From contig JAFZOK010000024.1 of NCBI GenBank assembly GCA_017550655.1, positions 62,001-126,000 on the forward strand: a stretch of 64,000 nucleotides of DNA. Reading direction: 5' to 3'. Below are positions 52,523 through 61,761 of this stretch, in pieces. Numbering within the stretch: the stretch's first letter is position 1; the number at the start of each line of letters is the position of its first letter. The translations under genes were made by a program, and so were the position numbers. This DNA comes from Bacteroidales bacterium. GTDB taxonomy: Bacteria; Bacteroidota; Bacteroidia; Bacteroidales; UBA932. The notes under the pieces were generated by a model, which saw only the letters and a program-made list of their open reading frames with translations, made no database searches and was not told the origin of the DNA.

Positions 52523-53953
52523 TTACCTTCTGCTGGAAGATCCGCCAGAACGGCCTCCGCTAGAGTGAGATCCGCCACTGGAGTGAGAGCTGCCACCGGA
52601 AGAACGGCTGCCGCCGGAAGAAGAGTAACTTCCGCTGGAGCGGCTACTGCCGCTTGAGGAATAGCTTCCACTTGAACGGCTGCTGCTTGAGGAAGAATAG
52701 CTCCTTCCGCTGTTGCCGGAACTTGAACGGGTTACGCTGGCCGGTCTGCCGGATGGCTTTGAACTCTGCCTGTAAACGGTTCCATTGCTTCCGCCGGCTC
52801 TGGACATGGATGGTCTGCCGGAGTTTCCGCTGCTTCTGTAGTCTCCGCCTGAAGACGGCCTGTTGTATCCGCCGCTTCTGGAGACGGAGCCATTATGGTT
52901 GGACGGGTTCCCGTATCTTACGCCACCGTTTGAGCTGCGGTTCATTGATGCATTGCGGTCGGAAGAATGGCTGCGGCTCATAGTAGCGTTGCGGTCAGGA
53001 GAAGAGTGGCGGCTGACTGCGGCATTGCGGCCAGGGGCAACGTTGCGGTTGCCTGTTGCGTGACCTCTGGAAACCGTTCCTCTTGAGTAAGAGTTGCCTC
53101 TTGCATTGCCAATGGTAGGGGTTCTGCGGTATGAGCTGCCAACTGCCCTGCGGTCTGCAGCGCCTCTTGGGGTTACACCGGTAGCGCGGCCCATATTCAC
53201 TCCTCCTCTCTCGTTTATGCCTCCTCTGCGGGTGTAGTAGGCTCCGTGTCCGCGATGATAGTCATAGTATGGCCTGTGCCAGCTTCCAGCCCAGTGGTGA
53301 TGGTGGTATGGACGGTAATATCCTCCGTAGTACCACGGATCGTGCCATCCCCATCCCCAGCTCCAGGAATACCAGAACCTGTCATACCAATTCCATCCGT
53401 AGCCCCACGGGTCCCTCCAGCCCCATCTCCAGCTGTACCAGTCGTTCCAGTAGATTGAACTGTGGTAACCGTAGCGGTATCTGTAATACGGATAGCTCCA
53501 GTTCCATGCAAAAGGATTGTACCATGCCAGGTCCCAAGGATCCACCACAACGTTTACCGTGTAGGTAGGGCTGTCGAATTTTCTCAGTCTTGCCTCATAG
53601 CTCTCGTCGTCATCTGCAATGACGTAGGTTGTCTGAGGGTTGTATTCTACGTTTACAATGTTTTCGTCGCCGACAAAGATTGTGTCTGTATAACCGGTGG
53701 AGGCGAATACGTTGCTGTTGGAGTTCAGTATCGCCGTAGTCCGGGTTTTGAGCTGATTAACGTCCTGACTGTTTGAGACCGTCGTGTAGGTTGTCGGGCT
53801 CACCTGGTCAGACGCACCAGGAACTGCATCGGAGGAGGTGTAGTAGATACTGTTCATATATCCTCCGTTGCCGTTTGCAGAGTAGGTACCTGTTCCACAA
53901 GAAACAAGTGCCAGACTTACTGCAACTAAGATAGATACGCTAATGTTTTTCAT
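52523..53953 (-). CDS. Lipoprotein with Trp/Tyr/His-rich core and Ser/Gly/Arg-rich tail
   Basis: A lipoprotein signal (SLALVSC) is followed by a soluble region of about 110 residues (YVIADDDESYEARLRKF). A core at about residues 140-240 consists mostly of Trp, Tyr, Gly, Asp and His (WNWYDRFWYSWSWGWGWHD). A 220-residue low-complexity tail of Ser, Gly, Arg and Asn follows (GSYSSSGSSRSSG). I do not know its function. The composition suggests a surface, aggregating or polyanion-binding protein. Confidence 0.75.
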   Translation of the reverse strand: MKNISVSILVAVSLALVSCGTGTYSANGNGGYMNSIYYTSSDAVPGASDQVSPTTYTTVSNSQDVNQLKTRTTAILNSNSNVFASTGYTDTIFVGDENIVNVEYNPQTTYVIADDDESYEARLRKFDSPTYTVNVVVDPWDLAWYNPFAWNWSYPYYRYRYGYHSSIYWNDWYSWRWGWRDPWGYGWNWYDRFWYSWSWGWGWHDPWYYGGYYRPYHHHHWAGSWHRPYYDYHRGHGAYYTRRGGINERGGVNMGRATGVTPRGAADRRAVGSSYRRTPTIGNARGNSYSRGTVSRGHATGNRNVAPGRNAAVSRHSSPDRNATMSRSHSSDRNASMNRSSNGGVRYGNPSNHNGSVSRSGGYNRPSSGGDYRSSGNSGRPSMSRAGGSNGTVYRQSSKPSGRPASVTRSSSGNSGRSYSSSSSSRSSGSYSSSGSSRSSGSYSSSGGSRSSGGSSHSSGGSHSSGGRSGGSSSRR

Positions 53954-53982
53954 TGTTGCCTCCTGCGTTAAATAAATTTTGT

Positions 53983-53990
53983 ATTTTTGT
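53983..53990 (+). promoter_or_regulatory. -7 promoter element of proS
   Basis: TATTTTTG matches TAnnTTTG 54 nt upstream of the proS ATG. No convincing -33 TTTG is at the right distance. Confidence 0.4.
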
Positions 53991-54044
53991 GCGGTTCTAT
54001 TTTAATAACAAATGTATCAAAAATTATTCCAAAGATAGAAGGGT

Positions 54045-55523
54045 ATGGCAAAGCAGATAACGTCAAGACAGGAAAACTACTCTCAATGGTATAACGATCT
54101 GGTCGTAAAAGCCGGACTGGCAGAGAATTCCGCTGTCAGGGGATGTATGGTAATCAAGCCGTGGGGCTATGCTATCTGGGAGAAGATGCAGCGCCAGCTG
54201 GACAAGATGTTCAAGGAGACCGGTCACGAGAACGCATATTTCCCGCTTTTCATCCCGAAATCCTTCCTCAGCAAGGAGGCGGAGCATGTAGAAGGGTTTG
54301 CAAAGGAATGCGCTGTGGTAACCCACCACAGGCTGATGACCAATCCGGACGGTCCGGGCGTGGTGGTTGACCCGTCAGCAAAACTCGAGGAAGAACTGGT
54401 TGTAAGACCGACATCGGAGACAATAATCTGGAACACATATAAGAACTGGATAAGTTCCTACAGGGATCTTCCTATCCTTGTTAACCAGTGGGCAAACGTG
54501 GTAAGATGGGAGATGAGGACCCGTCTGTTCCTCCGCACCGCAGAGTTTCTGTGGCAGGAAGGCCACACGGCACACGCCACCCAGGCTGAGGCTATCGCCG
54601 AGACTGAAAAAATGGTAGGCGTTTATGCGGATTTCGCCCGCAACTACATGGCCCTTCCGGTTATCGTGGGCCACAAGACAGAAAGCGAGAGGTTCGCTGG
54701 AGCGCTGGATACCCTCTGCATCGAGGCTATGATGCAGGACGGAAAGGCCCTCCAGGCCGGAACTTCACACTTCCTTGGCCAGAACTTCGCAAAGGCCTTC
54801 GACGTGAAGTATCAGAGCAAGGACGGTGCCCTGGAATATGTGTGGGCAACTTCCTGGGGCGTTTCCACAAGGCTTATGGGCGCGCTGATCATGGCTCACG
54901 GAGACGACAACGGACTGGTGCTTCCTCCAAACCTGGCTCCTATCCAGGTGGTTATGGTTCCGATTTTCAACAAGCCGGAGCAGCTGGATGCCGTTCTGGA
55001 GAAGATGCGCTCCATCAAGGCCGGACTGGACAAGCTGGGCATCAGCGTGAAGATAGACGACAGGGAAAATGTGCGCAGCGGATTCAAGTTTGCGGAATGG
55101 GAGCTGAAGGGAGTTCCGGTAAGGCTTGCCATCGGCCCTCGTGACCTCGAGAACAACACGGTGGAGGTTGCCAGAAGAGACACTCTCACCAAGGAGAGCC
55201 TGAGCATAGACGGCATCGAGGACTATGTAAAGAATCTCTTGGACGAGATAGAGAAGAACATATATGCCAAGGCTCTGGCCTTCAGGGACGAGCATATTAT
55301 TAAGGTGGACACCTGGGAAGACTTCAAGACTCAGATCGAGAAGGGCGGATTCCTTCTCTGCCACTGGGACGGCACTGCCGAGACCGAGGCAAAGATCCAG
55401 GAGGAGACCAAGGCAACTATCCGCTGCATCCCGATCGATTCCTGCGTATGCGAGGAGGAGGGCAAGTGCGTTTACAGCGGAAAGCCTTCTCATCGCAGAG
55501 TAGTATTTGCAAGAGCATATTAA
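54045..55523 (+). CDS. proS: Prolyl-tRNA synthetase
   Basis: This class II synthetase charges tRNA-Pro. Motif 2 (the [14 protein letters not shown] region, with TSETIIW before it), the anticodon-binding domain after about residue 290 ([13 protein letters not shown]), and the C-terminal zinc-type domain are seen. The 492-residue length without an editing insert matches the archaeal/eukaryote-like ProS type 3 found in Bacteroidota. Confidence 0.97.
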   Translation: MAKQITSRQENYSQWYNDLVVKAGLAENSAVRGCMVIKPWGYAIWEKMQRQLDKMFKETGHENAYFPLFIPKSFLSKEAEHVEGFAKECAVVTHHRLMTNPDGPGVVVDPSAKLEEELVVRPTSETIIWNTYKNWISSYRDLPILVNQWANVVRWEMRTRLFLRTAEFLWQEGHTAHATQAEAIAETEKMVGVYADFARNYMALPVIVGHKTESERFAGALDTLCIEAMMQDGKALQAGTSHFLGQNFAKAFDVKYQSKDGALEYVWATSWGVSTRLMGALIMAHGDDNGLVLPPNLAPIQVVMVPIFNKPEQLDAVLEKMRSIKAGLDKLGISVKIDDRENVRSGFKFAEWELKGVPVRLAIGPRDLENNTVEVARRDTLTKESLSIDGIEDYVKNLLDEIEKNIYAKALAFRDEHIIKVDTWEDFKTQIEKGGFLLCHWDGTAETEAKIQEETKATIRCIPIDSCVCEEEGKCVYSGKPSHRRVVFARAY

Positions 55524-55549
55524 CAGACACTAAGACAATAGATTAAGAT

Positions 55550-56266
55550 ATGGACAACGACCAGCCTTTGTCGCCCAACAAGCAATTGGTTGAGGCGCTC
55601 AGTGGAAAATCCAACACCAAGTCTCTGATATTCGACAGGGCCCTGGAAGTATTCAACAGCCTCAAGGAACTGCTGGCAGAAATCAGCAACGACCTGGACG
55701 AGGCTCTGGATGAGATCAAAGATTCCGGCACGCCTCTCAGCCGCCGCGTGAAATTGGAGTACAGAGACAAGGGAAAACTGGAAGCCGAGGTAAGGTTCGC
55801 CGATGACGTTCTGGTGTTCAGCCTCCTTCCGGACGTTTACCAGTTTGACAGGGACCACGCTGTGTGGAAGAATCCTTACTCCACACAGGAGAAGTTCAAC
55901 ACTTATTGCGGTGTGATAACTGTCCACAATTTCCTCTACGAGTCAGTCAAGCTCAACCGCGACTGCGACCCTGGTTACCTGGTAGCCAGGCTGTTCATCA
56001 ACCGCGAGGGTTATTTCTTCGTTGAGGGAAAGAGGCAGCCGAGAAACAAGATCTCCGATTTCGGAAAGGTGCTCCTGGACAAGAAAGAGCTCCGCGATTT
56101 CATTGAGAACGCGATGCTCTACGCCATCAGCTTCGACCTTCTGGTTCCTCCGTTCGGGGAGGTGAAGACCATTACCGTAGGGGACAAGGATTCAGACGAC
56201 TACAGGATTCCTACCGGAAAGCGTAACGGTTTCGGATACAATACAGACGATGTTCTGAATGACTAG
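55550..56266 (+). CDS. Conserved cytoplasmic protein of unknown function
   Basis: The protein has no signal peptide or membrane helix. It starts with an alpha-helical region (ALEVFNSLKELLAEISNDLDEAL) and then an alpha/beta part (YLVARLFINREGYFFVEGKRQP). I do not recognise a family. It lies 26 nt downstream of proS and overlaps the DUF3078 gene by 8 nt, which suggests a proS-operon protein conserved in the phylum, although I cannot verify this. Confidence 0.6.
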   Translation: MDNDQPLSPNKQLVEALSGKSNTKSLIFDRALEVFNSLKELLAEISNDLDEALDEIKDSGTPLSRRVKLEYRDKGKLEAEVRFADDVLVFSLLPDVYQFDRDHAVWKNPYSTQEKFNTYCGVITVHNFLYESVKLNRDCDPGYLVARLFINREGYFFVEGKRQPRNKISDFGKVLLDKKELRDFIENAMLYAISFDLLVPPFGEVKTITVGDKDSDDYRIPTGKRNGFGYNTDDVLND

Positions 56267-57293
56267 AAAGCTCAACATATTGCTTTTGGCCCTGACCTTT
56301 GGCTTGTTCTGCCAGAGCGGATACTCCCAGGTGAAGATCGGATTCTGGGGAGACACTATCCGCAACAAGAAGGTGGAACCAATCCAGAGCGGGCTCAGCA
56401 AGGAGCAGGAACTGGTAAGGCTTATCGGCCTGAACTTCCCGACTCCTGAGCCTGACTATGGAGGACCTTCTCCAAAGTTCTGGACCATAGGTCTTAACGA
56501 TGAGCTTATCTTTTCACAGGTTTCCCTTACCAACTGGGCTGCCGGCGGTAGCGGTTCCATCGCCTTCAACGCCTATATGAACGGTATGGCAAACTATGCC
56601 AAGGGCAAGATCTTCTGGGATAACCGTGCCCAGCTGGGCTACGGCTTTGTCCAGAACTACGATGTGGGCTACCGCAAGAGCGAGGACCGCATCATCCTGG
56701 ACAGCAAGTGGGGGTACCAGGCCTACAAGAAGATTTATTTCTCAGCATTCATGAACTTCAAGAGCCAGTTCTCTCCAGGATTCGACTACAACAAGAACAA
56801 CGAGGCCAAGATGAAGTCCAAGTTCTTGGCTCCGGGTTACTTGACTCTCGGTCTCGGTATGGACTGGAAGCCCGGGAACGGAAAGGTTTTCTCCCTGAAC
56901 TTTGCTCCATTGACCGGTAGCATGGCAATAGTTGCCGCAGACAGCGCCCTCAGAGTCAGGTACGGAAACAAGTACAACAGGCCTATCCGCTGGGAACTCG
57001 GTGCGCAGCTCAAGGCAGTCTTTTCCAAGGCCCTTACCAAGGACTTCAAGGTAGCATCCCAGCTTTCGCTGTTCTCCGATTACATGAAGACTCCTTCCAA
57101 CATCGTGGTTTACTGGGATGTGCAGGCAGACTACACGCTTAACAAATACTTCAAGGCATCGCTGAGGACCAACCTCATCTACGACGACAAGATCAAGATT
57201 GCCAACAAGGAAGGGCATGAGGCCGCCCGAGTCCAGTTCAAGGAGATATTTGGCCTCAGTTTCTCCTATACCATAGGTACATACAAGAAATGA
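56259..57293 (+). CDS. DUF3078 outer-membrane protein
   Basis: A signal peptide (ending at about residue 23, SGYSQ) is followed by a beta-rich protein with VSLTNWAAGGSGSIAFNAY near residue 88, typical of the DUF3078 family. Repeated amphipathic strands and an aromatic-rich end (GLSFSYTIGTYKK) suggest an outer-membrane barrel. Function is unknown. It overlaps tilS by 4 nt (ATGA). Confidence 0.88.
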   Translation: MTRKLNILLLALTFGLFCQSGYSQVKIGFWGDTIRNKKVEPIQSGLSKEQELVRLIGLNFPTPEPDYGGPSPKFWTIGLNDELIFSQVSLTNWAAGGSGSIAFNAYMNGMANYAKGKIFWDNRAQLGYGFVQNYDVGYRKSEDRIILDSKWGYQAYKKIYFSAFMNFKSQFSPGFDYNKNNEAKMKSKFLAPGYLTLGLGMDWKPGNGKVFSLNFAPLTGSMAIVAADSALRVRYGNKYNRPIRWELGAQLKAVFSKALTKDFKVASQLSLFSDYMKTPSNIVVYWDVQADYTLNKYFKASLRTNLIYDDKIKIANKEGHEAARVQFKEIFGLSFSYTIGTYKK

Positions 57294-58708
57294 GCGCCGT
57301 TTCTGAGAAAGTTGCTTCATTTCTGTCCCGGCAAAAGATTTCAGGTTCTTTGCTTCTGGCAGTCAGCGGGGGAATTGATTCTTCCGTGATGGCCCACGCT
57401 GTTTTTGAATTCGGGAACAGTTTCAAAAGGATAGGGGTGGCGCACGTGAATTTCCACCTCAGGGGAGAGGACTCAAACAGAGACCAGGAGTTTGTACGGA
57501 ATCTTTCTCAGCGATATGGCTTTGAGTTATTTACCGCTGATTTTGACACTCTTGCATACGCCAAAGATCATAAAGTCTCAGTAGAGATTGCAGCCCGGGA
57601 ACTCCGCTACAACTGGTTCCGGGAACTTGCCCAAAAGGAAGGCTTTGACTTTCTCCTAACCGCCCATAATGCCAATGACAATGCGGAAACTCTTCTGCTG
57701 AACCTCATCCGGGGAACCGGCCGCCAGGGCCTTGGAGCAATCCGCCCATACGGCCCGCTTGGAGAAATACTTTATGTGGCCCGCCCTCTGCTTGAAGTTG
57801 AACGTTCTGAAATCGAGGAATATGCGCGGGAGAACAAACTCGAATATTGCATAGACAAAACCAACTCCCAAAACGAATACTCCCGCAACAAAATCCGCAA
57901 CCAGGTCATCCCGCTACTGCAGGAAATCAATCCGTCAGTTGTCAAAACCCTGACAAAAGACATTGAACGGTTCCGTTCATTAAACAAGGAGGTTGACAGG
58001 TTTTGCGGAGAAAAATTATTAAATCTCGAGGCAAAATCAACGGCAAGCAGTACCGCTATACCATATTGTTTGTCAGGAAAATACATTATATGCCGCATTT
58101 CTTTGGAAAAACTAAAAGAAAACGGGAATCCGGAATTTTGGCTATCTGAACTTTTCCGCTCTCACATAATTCCGTTGAGCGAAGACGCAATTGACAATAT
58201 CGTTTCAGCTCTAAATACTGCAGATGAAACATCTCTGACAATACCGATGTCTTCCCATAGTGCTACTGTAGAGAGGGGAGAACTGATTATTTACGATTCA
58301 TCTTTCAATGAATGTGATTTCAGTCCCGTCCAGATAGATGCTTGCGGAAGTTATTCTTTCGGCCCTTATTCAATAGGGTTTGAAGAAACGGATGCAGAAG
58401 GGTTTGATATCCAGGATGCAGTAAGGAACGGTCTCAGCGTACTGGATGCGGCAAAAGTTTCTTTCCCATTGACAGTAAGCACAATGCGGCCTGGCGACAG
58501 GTTCTCTCCGTTCGGCCTGAAAGGAAGCAAGAGCGTGGCTGATTTTCTCAATTCCAGAAAAGTTGACCTTCTGTTCAAGGATATCATCCCTGTAATAAAA
58601 GACAAGGACGGAAAGATTGTTTGTCTTCCGTCCCTGGAAATCGATGACCATTTCAAGGTCACATCGCAGAGCAAAAAAATCCTTATTGTTTCCGCTTCCT
58701 TAAAATAG
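57290..58708 (+). CDS. tilS: tRNA(Ile)-lysidine synthase
   Basis: TilS modifies C34 of tRNA-Ile2 to lysidine, allowing AUA decoding. The PP-loop SGGIDSS lies near residue 25, HNANDNAETLLLNLIRGTGRQG follows, and the C-terminal TilS domain contains STMRPGDRFSPFGLKGSKSV. The 472-residue length is that of the full two-domain form. Its 3' end overlaps the convergent fic gene by 26 nt. Confidence 0.95.
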   Translation: MSAVSEKVASFLSRQKISGSLLLAVSGGIDSSVMAHAVFEFGNSFKRIGVAHVNFHLRGEDSNRDQEFVRNLSQRYGFELFTADFDTLAYAKDHKVSVEIAARELRYNWFRELAQKEGFDFLLTAHNANDNAETLLLNLIRGTGRQGLGAIRPYGPLGEILYVARPLLEVERSEIEEYARENKLEYCIDKTNSQNEYSRNKIRNQVIPLLQEINPSVVKTLTKDIERFRSLNKEVDRFCGEKLLNLEAKSTASSTAIPYCLSGKYIICRISLEKLKENGNPEFWLSELFRSHIIPLSEDAIDNIVSALNTADETSLTIPMSSHSATVERGELIIYDSSFNECDFSPVQIDACGSYSFGPYSIGFEETDAEGFDIQDAVRNGLSVLDAAKVSFPLTVSTMRPGDRFSPFGLKGSKSVADFLNSRKVDLLFKDIIPVIKDKDGKIVCLPSLEIDDHFKVTSQSKKILIVSASLK

Positions 58709-59831
58709 CTTTACCCTTATCGGTGAGATAATATTTCTGCCTAGGATGCCGCGGGGATTCAGGGTATAGCATTGCTATATAACCTTTTGATATCGCAGGC
58801 TTTAGGTAAAGGCTTAAGAAATTATCGCGACCGGAAAGGCCTAATGATTCCATCATAGATTTTACAGACAGTTCTTGATTACTTACTGCTTTCAAAAGAC
58901 GAAGGATATCAGAATGGTCTTCACTTGTCCTGTACTTGTCCTGTACTTGTCCTGTACTTGTCCTGTTTGCGAGGTTTGGCTGGACTGTCCATTCCACTGT
59001 AGGATGGATGTGGAGATAGCGGCTTCTCAGATCCCATTTCTGGCCGTTGAGCAGATTCTGGAAGAAGCGTTCAAGATACAGGGTGGTTGAGGCGATGCTC
59101 TTTGGATTATTGTTGTAATTGGCTCTAACCAAGGCATTACGGAAATACCAGGAATGCTTTGCAAACATTTCGTTGTTTACCTGGAATCCCCGTGATTGCA
59201 GATATTTTATCACAAATACTGCAGTAGCCCTGGTGTTTCCTTCCCCGAAAGGATGAATCTGCCACAGGCCGGAAATGAACTTGGCCAGATGAGAGATTGT
59301 CTGATTGATATCCAGGTGGGCATAGCTGAAAGCTTTCTCCTGCTGAAGATCATACTCCACTGCACGTTTTATATCGGTAGCCGGAACATACAGTACGGTA
59401 TCTCCCTCAAGAACCCACTCCTGTTTTGTGATATTATAATCCCGAATTCTTCCGGCAAACTTGAAAACCCCTTCGAATATTCTCTTGTGGATGCTCACAA
59501 ATCCTGGAAGAGAGAAGGCAAATGTCTTTTCTTTCAGAATCTTGGCTATATTCGCCGATGCCTTGTCCGCCTCTATCTGGTTGCTGTCCGCATTGCGGTT
59601 TTCCCTGGCGTTGTAATAGGAAGTTATAAGCTTTTGCGCCTGGTCAATCGTAATGTCTCCCTCGATGTTCCTTTTTGCTGTCTGTTTAAGGTAATCGGAT
59701 GTCTTTAATCCGTCAACATCCTGAAGGCCGATGGCAGTACGCCAGATTTCGGCCTTCTCTTTTTTGCCGGGCTCTCCCTGCCGGAGATACTCGTCAAAAT
59801 TCAGGATATGGACATTTTTACCTTTTGCCAT
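58683..59831 (-). CDS. Fic-domain AMPylator-type protein with C-terminal winged helix
   Basis: The Fic core motif reads HPFGEGNTRA (usually HPFxxGNGRxxR; the second G is T here, but the final R is kept). An N-terminal segment AKRNIEGDITIDQAQKLI resembles the built-in inhibitory helix of Fic proteins. The C-terminal part (about residues 300-382) looks like a winged helix (LRLLKAVSNQELSVKSMM). Four perfect 11-bp repeats (58923-58966) lie in the coding region and could change the reading frame. It is encoded 3 nt after sppA. Confidence 0.92.
   Translation of the reverse strand: MAKGKNVHILNFDEYLRQGEPGKKEKAEIWRTAIGLQDVDGLKTSDYLKQTAKRNIEGDITIDQAQKLITSYYNARENRNADSNQIEADKASANIAKILKEKTFAFSLPGFVSIHKRIFEGVFKFAGRIRDYNITKQEWVLEGDTVLYVPATDIKRAVEYDLQQEKAFSYAHLDINQTISHLAKFISGLWQIHPFGEGNTRATAVFVIKYLQSRGFQVNNEMFAKHSWYFRNALVRANYNNNPKSIASTTLYLERFFQNLLNGQKWDLRSRYLHIHPTVEWTVQPNLANRTSTGQVQDKYRTSEDHSDILRLLKAVSNQELSVKSMMESLGLSGRDNFLSLYLKPAISKGYIAMLYPESPRHPRQKYYLTDKGKAILRKRKQ
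58923..58966. repeat. Four tandem 11-bp repeats inside the fic gene
   Basis: The unit acttgtcctgt occurs four times without change. Eleven is not a multiple of three, so gain or loss of one unit would shift the reading frame and truncate or restore the C-terminal winged-helix part of the Fic protein. Confidence 0.85.
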
Positions 59832-59834
59832 TTG

Positions 59835-61646
59835 CTAGTAGGAGATCTGGAGGGTGTAAGGCATTCTGGCGTAGGTCTTAACGCCCTTGCTCTTCTGGAA
59901 ATCTTCTGCCAGTTCGCTGAGGTTAGACTTGCCGAAGAATTTGTTTATAAGAGCGTTCTCTTCTGACTGGCCTGTAAAGCTCTCCATCAGGAGTTCCATC
60001 TGAGTCTTTACCTTAGGATACTCTACAACCTTGAACTCGGAATAGTCTACATCGCGGTAGTTATTGTCAGGCTCCTTGCCGAGGGCGATGCAGGCTGCGT
60101 ACTTGATGGCGTCGTCTATGCCGCCGATCTTGTCCACGATGCCCACTTCAACTCCCTGGGTACCAGTCCATACTCTTCCCTGGGCGATTGAATCAACCTC
60201 TGCGACGCTCATCTTTCTTCCGTCTGCAACAATGTTCATGAACTTGTCGTAGATGTGCTCGACGAGCTTCTGGTTGTATTCTATTTCAACATTGTCAAGA
60301 GGGCGGGTTCCGCTTGCCATTGTGGAGTGGCGGTGGGTTCCGATTTCAACAGGGTTGATCTTCAGGTGCTTCTTGAGGCCGTCGCCGTAATTTATTGCAA
60401 GAGAGAATACTCCGATGGATCCCGTAAGAGTTGTTTCATCCGAGAATATCTTCTGAGCCTGTGCGGAAATCCAGTATCCGCCGCTGGCTGCATACTCTCC
60501 GAAGCTGCATACCAGAGGCTTGGCCATAGCCAATGCCTGGAGCTCTTCCCTGATAAGCTCTGCGGCCTGGGCGTCTCCACCAGGAGAGTTGACTCTGAGG
60601 ACTACTGCATCAATCTTGTCATCCTTTGCAATCTTGCGTATCTGCTTGACAATCTTGCTAGAAGCGATCCCGCTGCCGGTCTGGGCGATTTCTCCCTCCG
60701 CATAGAGGACTGCCACTGTTACCTTGCCCTTCAGAGATGGAGTCAAGGTCTTTGCGTATGAAGAGAGGGTTATGACATTGAGCTCGTCCTCCTTCTCAAC
60801 ACCTGCGAGGGCGCAGATCTTCTGCACATATCTGTCTGTTGTAAGTGCCGAATCTACAAGAGAATTCATCATTGCGCTTTCTCCGTCGCCGATTTCGAGA
60901 TTATCAATTGCCTTGTTGAAATCATTGATATCTATTCCGCGGCTTTGGCAGATTCTTTCTGAGAAGCTCTTCCAGATGGAATTCAGCATCTCCATATTCT
61001 GCTGGCGGTTCTCAGGACTGATGTCGTTCTTGATATACTGCTCGGCAGCTGCCTTGAATTTTCCGTGGCGGATGAGCTGGAAGTTAACTCCGAGCATATC
61101 CAGGGCATCCTTGAAGAACAGCATGCTTCCGCCCAGACCGGTAAGGGAAATCATACCGTCCTGGTGCATATAAATCTTATCTGCTGCGCTGGCTACGAAA
61201 TAACCACCTGTGGAGTAGTTCATTCCATAGGCAACCACCGGCTTTCCGCTGGTGTGGAATCTCTCCACGGCGTTCCTGAGCTCTTCCAGGGCGGAAACAC
61301 TGCTGGTGCCGGTTCCCTTGTCGGTTATCAGCAGCATGGAAATCCTGTCGTCAGTGGCGGCTTTGTCAAGAGCCTTAATGGCATCGTAGATGCCCAGAGA
61401 AGGCTGAGGCATGCTGACGAAAGGAATGGACATATCGCCTCCCATTCCCTCCTGGGTTCTTTCCCCAATGGTCTGGGAGAGGTCTATCTTAAGAATCGAA
61501 TTGGATTTAACGGTCGGACCGGTTTGTCCTCCTCCGCCTGCAGACGCGGCAATTGCGCCAATGAGCATGAAGAACAGGAGAAGGTTGAGGATCAGGGCCA
61601 CAAGACATCCCAGAAGTGCGGCCAAAAAGGTTTTCCAGAAATTCAT
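59835..61646 (-). CDS. sppA: Signal peptide peptidase SppA (long form)
   Basis: The 603-residue protein has one N-terminal membrane helix (LLGCLVALILNLLLFFMLIG) and two tandem SppA/ClpP-like domains. The catalytic lysine lies in LIRHGKFKAAAE in the N-terminal half, and the serine in GEYAASGGYW in the C-terminal half. It degrades leftover signal peptides in the membrane. It is followed by fic on the same strand. Confidence 0.95.
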   Translation of the reverse strand: MNFWKTFLAALLGCLVALILNLLLFFMLIGAIAASAGGGGQTGPTVKSNSILKIDLSQTIGERTQEGMGGDMSIPFVSMPQPSLGIYDAIKALDKAATDDRISMLLITDKGTGTSSVSALEELRNAVERFHTSGKPVVAYGMNYSTGGYFVASAADKIYMHQDGMISLTGLGGSMLFFKDALDMLGVNFQLIRHGKFKAAAEQYIKNDISPENRQQNMEMLNSIWKSFSERICQSRGIDINDFNKAIDNLEIGDGESAMMNSLVDSALTTDRYVQKICALAGVEKEDELNVITLSSYAKTLTPSLKGKVTVAVLYAEGEIAQTGSGIASSKIVKQIRKIAKDDKIDAVVLRVNSPGGDAQAAELIREELQALAMAKPLVCSFGEYAASGGYWISAQAQKIFSDETTLTGSIGVFSLAINYGDGLKKHLKINPVEIGTHRHSTMASGTRPLDNVEIEYNQKLVEHIYDKFMNIVADGRKMSVAEVDSIAQGRVWTGTQGVEVGIVDKIGGIDDAIKYAACIALGKEPDNNYRDVDYSEFKVVEYPKVKTQMELLMESFTGQSEENALINKFFGKSNLSELAEDFQKSKGVKTYARMPYTLQISY

Positions 61647-61721
61647 ATCGTCGTATTTTTAATATTTGTCGCTAATAAGACGTAAAGGTAGGGCAAATAA
61701 CTACAAAAACAAAGTATTTAT

Positions 61722-61729
61722 TATATTTG
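61722..61729 (+). promoter_or_regulatory. -7 promoter element of the GH9 gene
   Basis: TATATTTG matches TAnnTTTG 32 nt upstream of the ATG at 61762. Confidence 0.4.
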
Positions 61730-61761
61730 TATGATAGGATAAAATCACATTCCGGACGATT

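Noticed and set aside
52560-53000. DNA tandem repeat in the Ser/Gly-rich tail
   Set aside because: The low-complexity protein yields loosely repeated codons, but I see no exact unit with a fixed period.
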